A stretch of 64,000 bases of DNA. Source: Actinocorallia populi (lineage in GTDB: Bacteria > Actinomycetota > Actinomycetes > Streptosporangiales > Streptosporangiaceae). A model generated the notes under the pieces. It was given only the letters and a program-made list of their open reading frames with translations. It was not told the origin of the DNA and searched no databases. The stretch lies in contig NZ_PVZV01000007.1 of the NCBI RefSeq assembly GCF_002995495.1, positions 372,001 to 436,000 on the forward strand, read 5' to 3'. Position numbers and translations under genes: made by a program. Below, in pieces: positions 24,814-33,529 of this stretch (the stretch's first letter is position 1; every line of letters starts with the position of its first letter).

Positions 24814-26073
24814 TCACTCGCTCCCGTCTCGCTGTGCGATCGTCGTCCTGAACGGCACATCCTTGTCGGGATGCCGCTCGCGGGGAAGGCCGAGGATGCG
24901 CTCGGCGATGGCGTTGAGCTGGATGAAGTCGGTGCCGCCGCCGATCCGCAGGCCCTGCGCGCTGAGCAGCTGCTGCTGCCCCGCTCCCCCGCCGGGCGCC
25001 TCCTCGCCGGCGAGGAGGCCGCGGGCGCCCTCGATGGCCAGGGCGGCCTCACCCGCGAGATGCGCGCGCCGGGCCACCAGCAGCTTCATGATCGACCCCT
25101 CGGGGCCCGGCGGCACCCCGCGGGCGACCGCCGCACGCATCCGCAGGCCGAGAAAGCGCAGGATCTCATCCAGCGTGTAGACCTCGGCGATGCGCTGCCG
25201 CACGAGAGGGTCATCGATCCGGCCGCAGGCGCGGGCCAGCTCCACCAGGGCGCGGGCCCGCTCTCCCCCGCCCGCGCCGATCATGGCGCGTTCGGCGGCG
25301 AGCGTGGTGTGCACGACCTTCCAGCCCGCGTCCACCTCACCCACGACGTTGCCCGCCGGCACGCGGACGCCGTCCAGGAACACCTCGTTGAAGTGGTACG
25401 AGCCGTTCATCTGGCGCAGCGGCCGCACTTCGATGCCGGGGGTGCGCATGTCGAGCAGGAAGTAGGTGATGCCCTGGTGCTTGGGCACGTCGATGTTCGT
25501 GCGGCCCAGCAGGATCGCCCAGTCGGCCACCTGCGCGGAGGACGTCCAGACCTTCTGCCCGGTGACGAGCCAGTCCCCCGTGGCCTCGTCGCGCACCGCC
25601 CGGGTGCGCAAAGACGCCAGGTCCGAGCCCGCGCCGGGCTCGCTGTAGAGCTGGCACCACACGCGCTCGCCGTTCAGCAGCGGCGGCAGGTGCTCGGCGC
25701 ACTGCGCGGCCGTGCCGTGCCGCATCAGCGTCGGCCCGACCATCTTCAGGCCGATCAGCAGCGGACCGACCGAAACACCGGCCCGCTCGCACTCCTCGGC
25801 GAAGACGGCCTCCTGTCCGGGGGTCCCGCCCCGCCCTCCGAACGCCTCGGGCCAGGAGATCGCGGCCCAGCCTCCGGCGCGGAGGCGGGCCTGCCATTCC
25901 TTGGCCGCCTCGAGGCTGGCGCGTTCGGCGGCCTCGTAGGCCTCGGCGGAATCGGCGGACTCGAAGTGCAGCCGGGGTTTCACCCTGCCCGAGAAGGCAG
26001 GCGCGTTCTCGCCCAGCCAGGCGCGGGCCTCGGCCCGGAAGGCCGCCAGTTCGGGAGTGTCCTGCAACTCCAC
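24814..26073 (-). CDS. acyl-CoA dehydrogenase family protein
   Basis: A 419-residue FadE-type dehydrogenase with WCQLYSEPGAGSDLAS (FAD-contact loop), VTGQKVWTSSAQVADW, GITYFLLDMRTPGIEVRPL and LGLRMRAAVARG. In the catalytic-base loop it reads IGGGTDFIQLNAIAERILGLPRE: a Gly replaces the Glu of the IEGGT version found in 50117-51421. GTG start at 26073 with AAGGAG upstream. It is in an operon with a C-19-type long SDR before it and an amidohydrolase and ligase after it. Confidence 0.9.
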   Translation of the reverse strand: MELQDTPELAAFRAEARAWLGENAPAFSGRVKPRLHFESADSAEAYEAAERASLEAAKEWQARLRAGGWAAISWPEAFGGRGGTPGQEAVFAEECERAGVSVGPLLIGLKMVGPTLMRHGTAAQCAEHLPPLLNGERVWCQLYSEPGAGSDLASLRTRAVRDEATGDWLVTGQKVWTSSAQVADWAILLGRTNIDVPKHQGITYFLLDMRTPGIEVRPLRQMNGSYHFNEVFLDGVRVPAGNVVGEVDAGWKVVHTTLAAERAMIGAGGGERARALVELARACGRIDDPLVRQRIAEVYTLDEILRFLGLRMRAAVARGVPPGPEGSIMKLLVARRAHLAGEAALAIEGARGLLAGEEAPGGGAGQQQLLSAQGLRIGGGTDFIQLNAIAERILGLPRERHPDKDVPFRTTIAQRDGSE

Positions 26074-26105
26074 GTGTTCTCCTTCGACGGGTTCTGCGGG
26101 CCGGT

Positions 26106-27017
26106 TCAGCGCAGCCCGGGGGCCCGAGTATGGAAGATGTCGGTGGCGATGCGCCCTCCGAGTCTCGTGGCGTCCCACTTCTTCTCGCCGTTGGAGATCG
26201 TGGCGTCCTCGGTCCAGCCGCCCATGAGGTGGATCTTGTCGTGGATGGCGCGGATGACCTGGCCGCTGACATGCTGGGCCTCGTCGCTGGCCAGCCACGC
26301 CACCAGCGGGGAGCTGCCCGCCGGGTCCATCGGGTGGTACTCGTCCTCGCCCAGCTCGTCGGGCTCGAACGACTTGAGGTCCTTGCCCATCGTGGCGGTC
26401 AGCCGGGTCATGCCGCCGGGCCCGACGGCGTTGACGGTCACCCCGAAGCGGGCGAGCTCCAGGCTGGTGGTCAGCGTCAGGCCGACGATCGCGGCCTTGG
26501 CCGTGGCGTAGTTCGACTGGCCGAAGTTGCCGACCAGACCCGCACCCGAGGTCGTGTTGACCACCCGGCCGGTGAAGCGCTCCCCCGCCTGGTAGCGGGA
26601 CCGCCAATGCCGCGCGGCCAGATGCGTCATCAGCCAGGTGCCGCGCACATGCACGCGCATGACGGCATCGAAGTCGTCCACGCTCATGTTCCAGATCACC
26701 TTGTCGCGGGCGATGCCCGCGTTGTTCACCAGGATGTCCAGACGGCCGAACTCTGCGACCGTCCGCTCCACCAGCGCGGTCGCCTGCCCCTCATCGGAGA
26801 TGTCGGCGAAATCCGCGATGGCGGTGCCGCCGCGCTTGGTGATCAGCTCGACGACCTCTTCGGCGTCCCGCCCCGAGCCCTCGCCCTGGATGCTGGTGCC
26901 CAGATCGGCCACGACCACCCTGGCCCCGTGCCTGGCCAGCTCCAGCGCGTGCCCGCGGCCGATGCCGTGCGCGGCCCCCGTCACGATGGCGATCTTGTCC
27001 TCGAGCAGTCGGGCCAC
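26106..27017 (-). CDS. SDR family oxidoreductase (MFE-2 dehydrogenase-like)
   Basis: A 303-residue SDR with TGAAHGIGRGHALELARHG, NNAGI, TSGAGLVGNFGQSNYATAKAA (catalytic Ser-Tyr-Lys) and a longer C-terminal region than FabG. The extended loop (SIQGEGSGRDAEEVVELI) and DKVIWNMSVDDFD resemble the 3R-hydroxyacyl-CoA dehydrogenase domain of multifunctional enzyme 2 and steroid-cluster SDRs. GTG at 27017 with AAAGGCGGG upstream. First gene of its operon, divergent from the FadD3-like ligase. Confidence 0.9.
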   Translation of the reverse strand: MARLLEDKIAIVTGAAHGIGRGHALELARHGARVVVADLGTSIQGEGSGRDAEEVVELITKRGGTAIADFADISDEGQATALVERTVAEFGRLDILVNNAGIARDKVIWNMSVDDFDAVMRVHVRGTWLMTHLAARHWRSRYQAGERFTGRVVNTTSGAGLVGNFGQSNYATAKAAIVGLTLTTSLELARFGVTVNAVGPGGMTRLTATMGKDLKSFEPDELGEDEYHPMDPAGSSPLVAWLASDEAQHVSGQVIRAIHDKIHLMGGWTEDATISNGEKKWDATRLGGRIATDIFHTRAPGLR

Positions 27018-27152
27018 GGTCCCGCCTTTCTGGGCTGACGAATTCCGGTCCGGGCGGCCGCCTTGTTCAGGCGGCCCCCTCATTGCAGAATGTATATGTT
27101 ATTGAACATACTGCCCGATGTCCCCCCTCGTCCACGTTTCTCGGAGGAACCG
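27018..27152. promoter_or_regulatory. divergent AT-rich promoter with nested palindrome
   Basis: Inside the AT-rich island TATGTT (27095-27100) and AACATA (27105-27110) form an inverted repeat, bracketed by GCAG (27085-27088) and CTGC (27111-27114). The element lies midway between the SDR operon and the FadD3-like operon and is a good operator candidate. CGGAGGAA precedes the GTG at 27153. Confidence 0.5.
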
Positions 27153-28805
27153 GTGACCACCACCCCCACGGCGGACCAGGACGGCTTCGTCGACCCCCGC
27201 GGCGACCTGCGCTGGGGCACCACCAGCGGGCTGCTCTCCGACGCCGCGAGCAGGCTCGGCGACGCCGAGGCGGTCGTCGACGGCGGCGTGCGCCTCACCT
27301 ACGCCCGGCTCGACGCCGCGGTGGACGAGGCGGCCGCGGCCTTCCTCGCGGCCGGGGTGGAGCGCGGGGACCGGGTCGCGGTCTGGTCGCCCAACACCGT
27401 CCGCTGGATCATCGCGGCGCTCGGCCTCCAGCGTGCCGGTGGCGTGCTCGTACCGCTCAACACCCGGTTCCAGGGCAAGGAGGCCGCCTACATCCTGGAG
27501 AAGAGCCGGGCCCGGATCCTGTGCGTCATCGGCGGGTTCCTCGGACGTGACTACCCGGCCGCACTGGAGGAGGCCGCGGGCGGCGCCGGAGACGGCCGCC
27601 CCTACGCGGCGCTGCCCGCGCTGGAGAAGGTCGTGGTCCTCGGCGACGGCCCGGCCGGACGGCACGTCCCGTGGGAGGAATTCCTGGCGTCCGGTTCGTC
27701 CGTGGACCGGGAGCGGGTACGGGCGCGGGCCGCCGAGATCGATCCGGACGACCTGTCGGACATGCTGTTCACCTCGGGCACGACCGGCAGCCCCAAGGGC
27801 GCGATGTGCACCCACGCCCAGACGCTCCGCGCCTACGCGGTGTGGGCGGCCGTCGTCGGGCTGCGCGAGGGCGACCGCTACCTCATCGTCAACCCCTTCT
27901 TCCACGGCTTCGGCTACAAGGCGGGCTGGCTGGCCTCGCTCATCGTCGGCGCGACGATCCTGCCCGCGCGGACCCTGGACGTCCCGCACGTCCTGAAGGT
28001 CGTGCGCGAGGAGAAGGTGACGGTCCTGCCCGGGACGCCGACGCTGTACCAGACCATGCTGGAGCACCCCGATTTCAGCTCCGACGGCGTCTCCGGGCTC
28101 CGGCTGGCCGTGACGGGCGCGGCGAACGTCCCGCCCGCGATCCTGTACCGCATCAAGGAGGAGCTGGGCTTCTCCCACATCGTCACCGGTTACGGGCTCA
28201 CCGAGTCCTGCGCGATCGTCTCCATGTGCCGCTACGACGACCCGCCGGAGGTCATCACCGCCACCGCGGGCCGCCCGCTGCCCGGCCTGGAGGTCGTCAC
28301 CGTGGACGCCGGGGGCGTGCCGACCCCGGCGGAGACCGAGGGCGAGATCCTCGTGCGCGGCTACACCGTGATGAAGGGCTACTTCGGCGAGGACGAGGAG
28401 ACCGCCGCCGCGGTCGACGCCGACGGCTGGCTGCACACCGGCGACATCGGGATCATCGATGCGAACGGGCGGATCCGCATCACCGACCGCATCAAGGACA
28501 TGTTCATCGTCGGCGGCTTCAACGCCTACCCGGCCGAGATCGAGAAGCTCCTGGACTCCCACCCGTCCGTCGCGCAGAGCGCCGTCGTCGGCGTCCCCGA
28601 CGAGCGCATGGGGGAGGTGGGGGCGGCGTTCGTCGTCCCCCGGCGGGGTGCGACCCTGGACGCCGACGAACTGATCGCCTGGGCCCGGCGGAACATGGCC
28701 AACTACAAGGTGCCCCGCCAGGTGCACGTGGTGGCCGAGCTGCCGGTGAACGCGGCGGGCAAGGTCCTGAAGAACGACCTGCGCGCCCGCCTGGCCCGGT
28801 CCTGA
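27153..28805 (+). CDS. FadD3-like acyl-CoA ligase
   Basis: A 550-residue ANL ligase with MLFTSGTTGSPKGAM, NPFFHGFGYKAGWLASL, VLPGTPTLYQTMLEHPDF, GYGLTESCAIVSMC, GWLHTGDIG, DRIKDMFIVGGFNAYPAEIE and NAAGKVLKN. The NPFFH.FGYKAG block and flanking motifs match what I know of mycobacterial FadD3, which activates the cholesterol C/D-ring propanoate HIP. GTG start with GGAGGAA upstream chosen over earlier in-frame codons. It is followed after 14 bases by an HTD2/MaoC-type hydratase. The HIP-like substrate is inference from motif similarity only. Confidence 0.88.
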   Translation: MTTTPTADQDGFVDPRGDLRWGTTSGLLSDAASRLGDAEAVVDGGVRLTYARLDAAVDEAAAAFLAAGVERGDRVAVWSPNTVRWIIAALGLQRAGGVLVPLNTRFQGKEAAYILEKSRARILCVIGGFLGRDYPAALEEAAGGAGDGRPYAALPALEKVVVLGDGPAGRHVPWEEFLASGSSVDRERVRARAAEIDPDDLSDMLFTSGTTGSPKGAMCTHAQTLRAYAVWAAVVGLREGDRYLIVNPFFHGFGYKAGWLASLIVGATILPARTLDVPHVLKVVREEKVTVLPGTPTLYQTMLEHPDFSSDGVSGLRLAVTGAANVPPAILYRIKEELGFSHIVTGYGLTESCAIVSMCRYDDPPEVITATAGRPLPGLEVVTVDAGGVPTPAETEGEILVRGYTVMKGYFGEDEETAAAVDADGWLHTGDIGIIDANGRIRITDRIKDMFIVGGFNAYPAEIEKLLDSHPSVAQSAVVGVPDERMGEVGAAFVVPRRGATLDADELIAWARRNMANYKVPRQVHVVAELPVNAAGKVLKNDLRARLARS

Positions 28806-28819
28806 CCCGAGGAGGACCC

Positions 28820-29662
28820 ATGGACCCCCGGCCGGCCGACTTCGGCATCCCCGAGGTCACCGAGCTCCGCCTGAGCACCGAGCACGCCCGCAGGGTCGCC
28901 GCCGTGCTCGACGACCCCCTGGACCCCCGCGACGGCGCCGCCCTGCCCGTCCTGTGGCACTGGGCCTTCGCGACCCCCACCGCCCCCACCGGCGACCTGG
29001 GGCCGGACGGCCACCCCCGCATCCCCTCCGGCGGTCCCACCAAGGGCCTGCCCCGGCGCATGTGGGCGGGCGGCCGCGTCCGCGTCCTCGGCGACCTGGA
29101 GCTCGGCGCCGATGTCACCCGGGCCTCCTCGGTCCTGCGCGCCGAGCGCAAGCGGGCACGCTCCGGAGAACTGATGGTGGTGACGGTCGAGCACCGCCTC
29201 GGCCGGGACGGCGAGACGCTCCTGGTCGAAGAGCAGGACCTCGTCTACCGGGCCCAGGGCGCTCCCGTCCCCCTCCCCGAGGGCTCGCACCGGGAGCCCG
29301 CGCCCGAAGGCGGCTGGGCCGAGGAGCTCGTACGCACCCCCGTCGACCTGTTCCGCTTCTCGGCGGTCACCTTCAACTCCCACCGCATCCACTACGACCA
29401 CGCCTACGCCACCGCGGAGGAGGGCTACCCCGCCCTGGTCGTCCACGGCCCCCTGTCCGCGATGACCCTCGCCGGATCCGTGCGCGCCCGTACGGGCCGC
29501 GAACTCGCCGGGTTCTCCTTCCGCGCCACGGCGCCTCTCTTCGTGGACGTGCCCTTCACCATCGTCGGCGCCCCGGCCGGCGAGGAGGACGTGTACGACC
29601 TGAAGGTCGTGCGCAACGACGGCACGACCGCCATGACCGCCACGGCGCGCATGTCCGGCTGA
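28820..29662 (+). CDS. HTD2-like MaoC dehydratase (mesaconyl-C4-CoA hydratase-like)
   Basis: A 280-residue double hot-dog protein. The first half carries LPRRMWAGGRVRVLGDL and ELMVVTVEHRLGRDG...VEEQDLVYRA, typical of HTD2 and mesaconyl-C4-CoA hydratase. The second half carries FRFSAVTFNSHRIHYDHAYA, whose N-x-H-x-I-H-Y motif supplies the hydratase catalytic residues, and ALVVHGPLSAM. It should hydrate an enoyl-CoA. ATG with GAGGAGG upstream, 14 bases after the ligase stop. Ends before a strong intrinsic terminator, so the ligase-hydratase pair is a two-gene operon. Confidence 0.87.
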   Translation: MDPRPADFGIPEVTELRLSTEHARRVAAVLDDPLDPRDGAALPVLWHWAFATPTAPTGDLGPDGHPRIPSGGPTKGLPRRMWAGGRVRVLGDLELGADVTRASSVLRAERKRARSGELMVVTVEHRLGRDGETLLVEEQDLVYRAQGAPVPLPEGSHREPAPEGGWAEELVRTPVDLFRFSAVTFNSHRIHYDHAYATAEEGYPALVVHGPLSAMTLAGSVRARTGRELAGFSFRATAPLFVDVPFTIVGAPAGEEDVYDLKVVRNDGTTAMTATARMSG

Positions 29663-29704
29663 CCATTCTCCAGACCCGAGAGAGAACGCATCCTCCGCAG
29701 ATCG

Positions 29705-29745
29705 GAGTCGTGCTCCGCGCCGCTGGAGCACGACTCGAATTTTTC
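29705..29745 (+). terminator. rho-independent terminator
   Basis: Perfect 12-bp stem GAGTCGTGCTCC (29705-29716) with its complement (29725-29736), 8-base loop, then GAATTTTT. It lies 42 bases after the hydratase stop and is the clearest canonical terminator in the window. Confidence 0.9.
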
Positions 29746-30442
29746 GTTATCCGAACGTAACCAAAGCGTCGGAGTTCGCCTTCGACAAACCATAACAAGC
29801 CCTCGATATCGCCTGGTGAACAAGGGGCTCCGGTTTTTCCTTCCTCTCCGCTTTGACACTTCCGGCAACCCCCCGTGAACACCCGGAGGCAGCCGGGGAT
29901 CCCCCCGCGAAAAGACACGGGATTCCGCTCCGATCCGCCCTCTCCGTGCAAGCCGCGCCTCTCACGGGAGATCGGTCACCGCGCACCGTCGACCTGGGGA
30001 TCTGGCCATCTCATGGCCGTGACCTGCTCCGACTCGCGGCGAACCCCGGCCGGGTGCCGGAGCCGGGCCGAGGTCCGGCGCCCGGGATCCCCCAGGGGCC
30101 CCTTTCCTGACTCAGATCCGCAGTTCTTCACGGCGGGCGCCTTCCCGGCATCGCATATCCGCTGAGCAATTTCCGTTGCATAGACGAGATATGCGGCCGA
30201 CCTGGGCACGCGAAGCCGTGCCCGCAGACATCCGATGAGCCGGGATCTCCCGGCCGCACGGCACCGGTATCGGCGGCCAGCCGCAGCTGAGACGGGTCGT
30301 CGATACGGTCTGCACACGATGATGCGATTCGTGGTCCTTCCCTCGTGCCGCTCTCCCTCCGGGTTGACCGGGCCACGAGCGTCCCCCTACGTTCGATGAA
30401 CAAACAGAACTGATGCATATGCACATAAAGGGGTAAATACCG
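29746..30442. other. non-coding region / long leader upstream of ehuB
   Basis: About 700 bases with no convincing gene; short open frames on both strands lack ribosome binding sites and protein-like composition. Local structures seen are a 7-bp hairpin GGGCACG/CGTGCCC (30204-30223), a T-run at about 29833-29837 and a promoter-like segment at 30364-30423. It may be simple spacer DNA, hold an unrecognised RNA, or carry osmo-regulatory signals for the ehu operon. Confidence 0.5.
30364..30423 (+). promoter_or_regulatory. candidate ehu promoter and palindrome
   Basis: TTGACC (30364-30369) and TACGTT (30388-30393) are spaced 18 bases apart, compatible with a housekeeping-type promoter. Downstream, the perfect palindrome TGCATATGCA (30414-30423) lies in the presumed 5' untranslated region just before the AAGGGG ribosome binding site at 30428-30433. 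Promoter assignment is inference. Confidence 0.4.
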
Positions 30443-31342
30443 ATGATGAGTCAGGGCTGGACACGACGGGGCTTCCTCGGAAGGACTGCCACGGCCGGTG
30501 TCGTGGCCCTGGCGGGATCCCTCGTGCTGTCCGCGTGCAGCAGCACCGACACCGCCGAAGGCGACACCCTGGCCAAGGCCAAGGAGGCCGGGACCATCAA
30601 GGTCGGCTTCGCCAACGAGGCGCCCTACGGCTTCACCGACGCGAACGGTGAGCTCACCGGCCAGGCGCCCGCGGTGGCCCGCGCGGTGTTCGAGAAGCTG
30701 GGCGTGCCGAAGATCGAGGGTGTGCTGTCCGGCTTCGACGGCCTGATCCAGGGGCTGAGCGCGGGCCAGTTCGACGTGGTCGCAGCGGGCATGTTCATCA
30801 ACCCCGAGCGCTGTGCGAACGCCGCGTTCTCCATCCCTGACTACACCACCAAGAGCGCGTTCCTGGTCGCCGACGGCAACCCGAAGGGAGTGAAGACCTT
30901 CGAGGAGATCAAGTCGTCGAAGGCCTCGCTCGCGGTGCTCAGCGGCGCGGTCGAGAAGGGCTACGCCACCGACGCCGGCGTGCCCGAGGACCAGATCCAG
31001 ACCTTCGACACCCAGGACAACCTGCTGCGCGCGGTCAACGACGGCCGCGTCGACGCCGCCGCCCTCACCGACATCTCGCTCAACGACCTGGTCTCCAAGA
31101 ACCCGGACTCCAAGGTCGAGGTGACCCCGGGCTTCACCCCGGTCAGCGGCGGCGAGCCGGTGGTCTCCGCGGGCGCCTTCGTCTTCCGCAAGGGCGACGA
31201 CACGATCCGCGAGGCGTTCAACGCCGAGTTGAAGAAACTGCACGAGAACGGCGAGTGGGTCGAGCTCGTGGAGCCGTTCGGCTTCGGCGAGCAGAACGTC
31301 CCGGGCCCCGAGGTCACCACCGAGTCGCTCTGCCAGGGCTGA
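30443..31342 (+). CDS. ehuB: ectoine/hydroxyectoine ABC transporter substrate-binding lipoprotein EhuB
   Basis: A 299-residue family 3 solute-binding protein. The N-terminus has a twin-arginine motif (TRRGFLGR, residues 7-14), a hydrophobic stretch and a lipobox LSAC with Cys32, so it is predicted to be a Tat-exported lipoprotein on the outer face of the membrane. Mature landmarks: GTIKVGFANEAPYGFTDANGE, GFDGLIQGLSAGQFDVVAAGMFI, ERCANAAFS. The last is typical of EhuB. Start at 30443 from AAGGGG nine bases upstream. It heads an operon with two permeases and an ATPase, which binds and imports ectoines as osmoprotectant or nutrient. Confidence 0.9.
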   Translation: MMSQGWTRRGFLGRTATAGVVALAGSLVLSACSSTDTAEGDTLAKAKEAGTIKVGFANEAPYGFTDANGELTGQAPAVARAVFEKLGVPKIEGVLSGFDGLIQGLSAGQFDVVAAGMFINPERCANAAFSIPDYTTKSAFLVADGNPKGVKTFEEIKSSKASLAVLSGAVEKGYATDAGVPEDQIQTFDTQDNLLRAVNDGRVDAAALTDISLNDLVSKNPDSKVEVTPGFTPVSGGEPVVSAGAFVFRKGDDTIREAFNAELKKLHENGEWVELVEPFGFGEQNVPGPEVTTESLCQG

Positions 31343-31358
31343 TCAGCGGAACGCTCCC

Positions 31359-32063
31359 ATGCCGGAGAACCTCGACTTCATCCTGCGCACCGTCCTGCAG
31401 GGCCTGCCGTACACGGCCGGGGCCGCGGCCGGCGGGATCGCGCTCACCGCGGTCCTGTCGTTCGCGGCCGGGCTGGCGCTGCTGTCGCGCTCCCGGACGG
31501 TGCGCGTCGTCAGCCGCGTCTACGTCGAAGGGTTCCGCGGGACGTCCGAGGTGGTCCAGCTGTTCTGGATCTACTTCGCCCTCCCGGTGCTCGTCGGCCT
31601 CCAGCTGGTGCCGCTGTTCGCGGGCATCCTCGTGCTGGGCCTCAACCACGGCGCGTACGGGGCGGAGATCGTCCGCGGCGCCGTGCGGTCCGTGCCCAGG
31701 GCCCAGTACGAGGGCGCCGTCGCGCTGAACCTCGGCCCCGCGCAGCGGATGCGGCGGGTGATCCTGCCGCAGGCGGTGGTGGAGATGCTGCCGCCGTTCA
31801 ACAACCTCTTCATCCAGCTGCTGAAGAACACCTCGCTGCTGTTCCTCATCCAGGTGCCGGAGATCTTCCGGCAGGGCGAGATCCTGCGCCCGCAGTACGG
31901 CGGGCAGCTCGGCCTGATCTACCTGGTCCTGGCCGTGCTCTACCTGGCGCTCGCCCTGCTGATCACCTTCGCGACGGGCCGGCTGGAGCGGGTCGCGGCG
32001 CGCAGGCTGGGCAGGAAGGCGCCCGGCCGGGCCGGCGTCCCGGCCACCGGAGGAGGTCTGTAG
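31359..32063 (+). CDS. ehuC: ectoine/hydroxyectoine ABC transporter permease EhuC
   Basis: A 234-residue His/Glu/Gln/Arg/opine-type permease with an N-terminal LQGLPYTAGAAAGGIALTA segment, five predicted membrane helices and the EAA loop (YEGAVALNLGPAQRMRRVILPQAV) that docks on the ATPase. ATG sixteen bases after ehuB. Its TAG stop abuts the next ATG with no gap. Confidence 0.88.
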   Translation: MPENLDFILRTVLQGLPYTAGAAAGGIALTAVLSFAAGLALLSRSRTVRVVSRVYVEGFRGTSEVVQLFWIYFALPVLVGLQLVPLFAGILVLGLNHGAYGAEIVRGAVRSVPRAQYEGAVALNLGPAQRMRRVILPQAVVEMLPPFNNLFIQLLKNTSLLFLIQVPEIFRQGEILRPQYGGQLGLIYLVLAVLYLALALLITFATGRLERVAARRLGRKAPGRAGVPATGGGL

Positions 32064-32723
32064 ATGGACGCGTGGAAATGGGACCTGTTCTTCGGCAGCT
32101 TCCCCTACGTCGCCCGCGGCCTGCTGGTCACCCTCAAGATCACCCTGTTCGGGTCGCTGCTGGCCTACGCGCTCGGCCTGCTGTTCGCCGTCCTGCTCCG
32201 GGCCCGCATCCCGGTCGCCCACCAGCTCCTGCGCGGGTTCATCGAGGCGATCCGCAGCACTCCCGTCCTGGTGCAGGTCTTCGTGCTGTTCTGGCTGATG
32301 CCGCAGGCGACCGGCATCAAGCTGGACGCCGAGACGACCGGCGTCCTCGCACTGGGCGTGCACTACGCCTGCTACACCGCCGACGTCTACCGGGCGGGCA
32401 TCGACGCGGTGCCGGCCGGGCAGTGGGAGGCCGCGACCGCCCTGTCGCTGCCCCGCTCGCGGGTCTGGCTCGGCGTGGTCCTGCCGCAGGCGGTGCCCAG
32501 GGTGGTCCCCGCGCTCGGCAACTACACGATCTCCATGTTCAAGGAGGTGCCTCTGCTGCTGGCGATCGGCGTGCTGGACGTGCTCAACCGGGCCAAGGAG
32601 TTCGGCGCCGACAACTACCGGGTGATCGAGGCGTACACCATGGCCGGCCTGGTCTTCCTCGCATTGAGCTACCCCGCGTCCATCCTGGTGCGGAGATTGG
32701 AACGTCGTGTCGCACACCCCTGA
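32064..32723 (+). CDS. ehuD: ectoine/hydroxyectoine ABC transporter permease EhuD
   Basis: A 219-residue second permease subunit. It has the ARGLLVTLKITLFGSLLAYALG start, the IEAIRSTPVLVQVFVLFWLMPQ helix and the EAA loop (WEAATALSLPRSRVWLGVVLPQA). GGAGG ribosome binding site lies inside the end of ehuC and the ATG begins right after the ehuC stop, so the two are translationally coupled. It overlaps ehuA by 17 bases. Confidence 0.88.
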   Translation: MDAWKWDLFFGSFPYVARGLLVTLKITLFGSLLAYALGLLFAVLLRARIPVAHQLLRGFIEAIRSTPVLVQVFVLFWLMPQATGIKLDAETTGVLALGVHYACYTADVYRAGIDAVPAGQWEAATALSLPRSRVWLGVVLPQAVPRVVPALGNYTISMFKEVPLLLAIGVLDVLNRAKEFGADNYRVIEAYTMAGLVFLALSYPASILVRRLERRVAHP

Positions 32724-33504
32724 CGCAGGGACGGCGCCGATGGTGCGGTTCGAGAACGTCATCAAGCGCTTCGGCGACAACGAGGTGTGCAGGGAGCTCA
32801 GCTTCACCGTCGCACCCGGTGAGTTCGTCACCCTGATCGGGCCGAGCGGATCGGGCAAGACGACGATCCTCCGGCTGCTGATGACCCTGGAGCGGGTCAC
32901 CTCGGGCCTGATCGAGGTCGGCGGCGAGCCGCTGTCGCACATGCCGCGCGGCAAGGGCCTGGTGCCCGCCGACGAGAAGCACCTGCGGAAGGTCCGCAAG
33001 CGGATCGGCATGGTCTTCCAGCAGTTCAACCTGTTCCCCAACATGGACGTCCTGCGGAACGTCACCGAGGCCCCGGTGCACGTGCTCGGCGAGAGCCGGG
33101 ACGCCGCAGAGGCGCACGCGATGGCGCTGCTGGAGATGGTCGGCCTGGCCGACAGGGCCCGCGAGCACCCGACCCGGCTCTCCGGCGGGCAGCAGCAGCG
33201 CGTCGCGATCGCCCGCGCCCTGGCGATGCGGCCCGACGTGCTGCTGCTCGACGAGGTCACCTCGGCGCTGGACCCCGAACTCGTGGCGGGCGTGCTGGCC
33301 CTGCTCAGGAAGATCGCGTCCACCACGGACATCACCTTCCTGTGCGTGACCCACGAGATGGGCTTCGCCCGCGAGGTGTCCGACCGGGTGATGATGTTCG
33401 ACGCGGGCCGGGTCGTCGAGGAGGGCACGCCGGACGTATTGTTCACCGACCCCGGCCACGAGCGCACCCGCGCGTTCCTGCACGCCGTCCTCGACCGCCG
33501 CTGA
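32707..33504 (+). CDS. ehuA: ectoine/hydroxyectoine ABC transporter ATP-binding protein EhuA
   Basis: A 265-residue ABC ATPase with Walker A (GPSGSGKTT), Q-loop (GMVFQQFNLFPNMDVLRNVTEAP), signature LSGGQQQRVAIARALAM, Walker B (VLLLDEVTSALDPELV) and H-loop THEMGFAREV. The insert between Walker A and the Q-loop (PLSHMPRGKGLVPADEKHLRKVRKRIG, partly cited) is characteristic of EhuA. GTG at 32707 overlaps ehuD; an internal ATG at 32740 is a possible alternative. Gene order B-C-D-A differs from the A-B-C-D order of rhizobial ehu operons. Confidence 0.9.
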   Translation: MSHTPDAGTAPMVRFENVIKRFGDNEVCRELSFTVAPGEFVTLIGPSGSGKTTILRLLMTLERVTSGLIEVGGEPLSHMPRGKGLVPADEKHLRKVRKRIGMVFQQFNLFPNMDVLRNVTEAPVHVLGESRDAAEAHAMALLEMVGLADRAREHPTRLSGGQQQRVAIARALAMRPDVLLLDEVTSALDPELVAGVLALLRKIASTTDITFLCVTHEMGFAREVSDRVMMFDAGRVVEEGTPDVLFTDPGHERTRAFLHAVLDRR

Positions 33505-33529
33505 GCCGGGCGGCGTCCGGCCTCAGCGG
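33498..33529. terminator. bidirectional hairpin containing both stop codons
   Basis: CCGCTGAG (33498-33505) pairs with CTCAGCGG (33522-33529), and an inner CCGG/CCGG extends the stem. The arms include the ehuA TGA and the stop codon of the convergent receiver-PP2C gene. It probably terminates transcription from both sides. Confidence 0.6.

Noticed and set aside
29853-30426. Short open frames in the ehu leader on both strands
   Set aside because: No ribosome binding site at useful spacing, Pro/Arg/Gly-rich composition and no recognisable motif; treated as non-coding.
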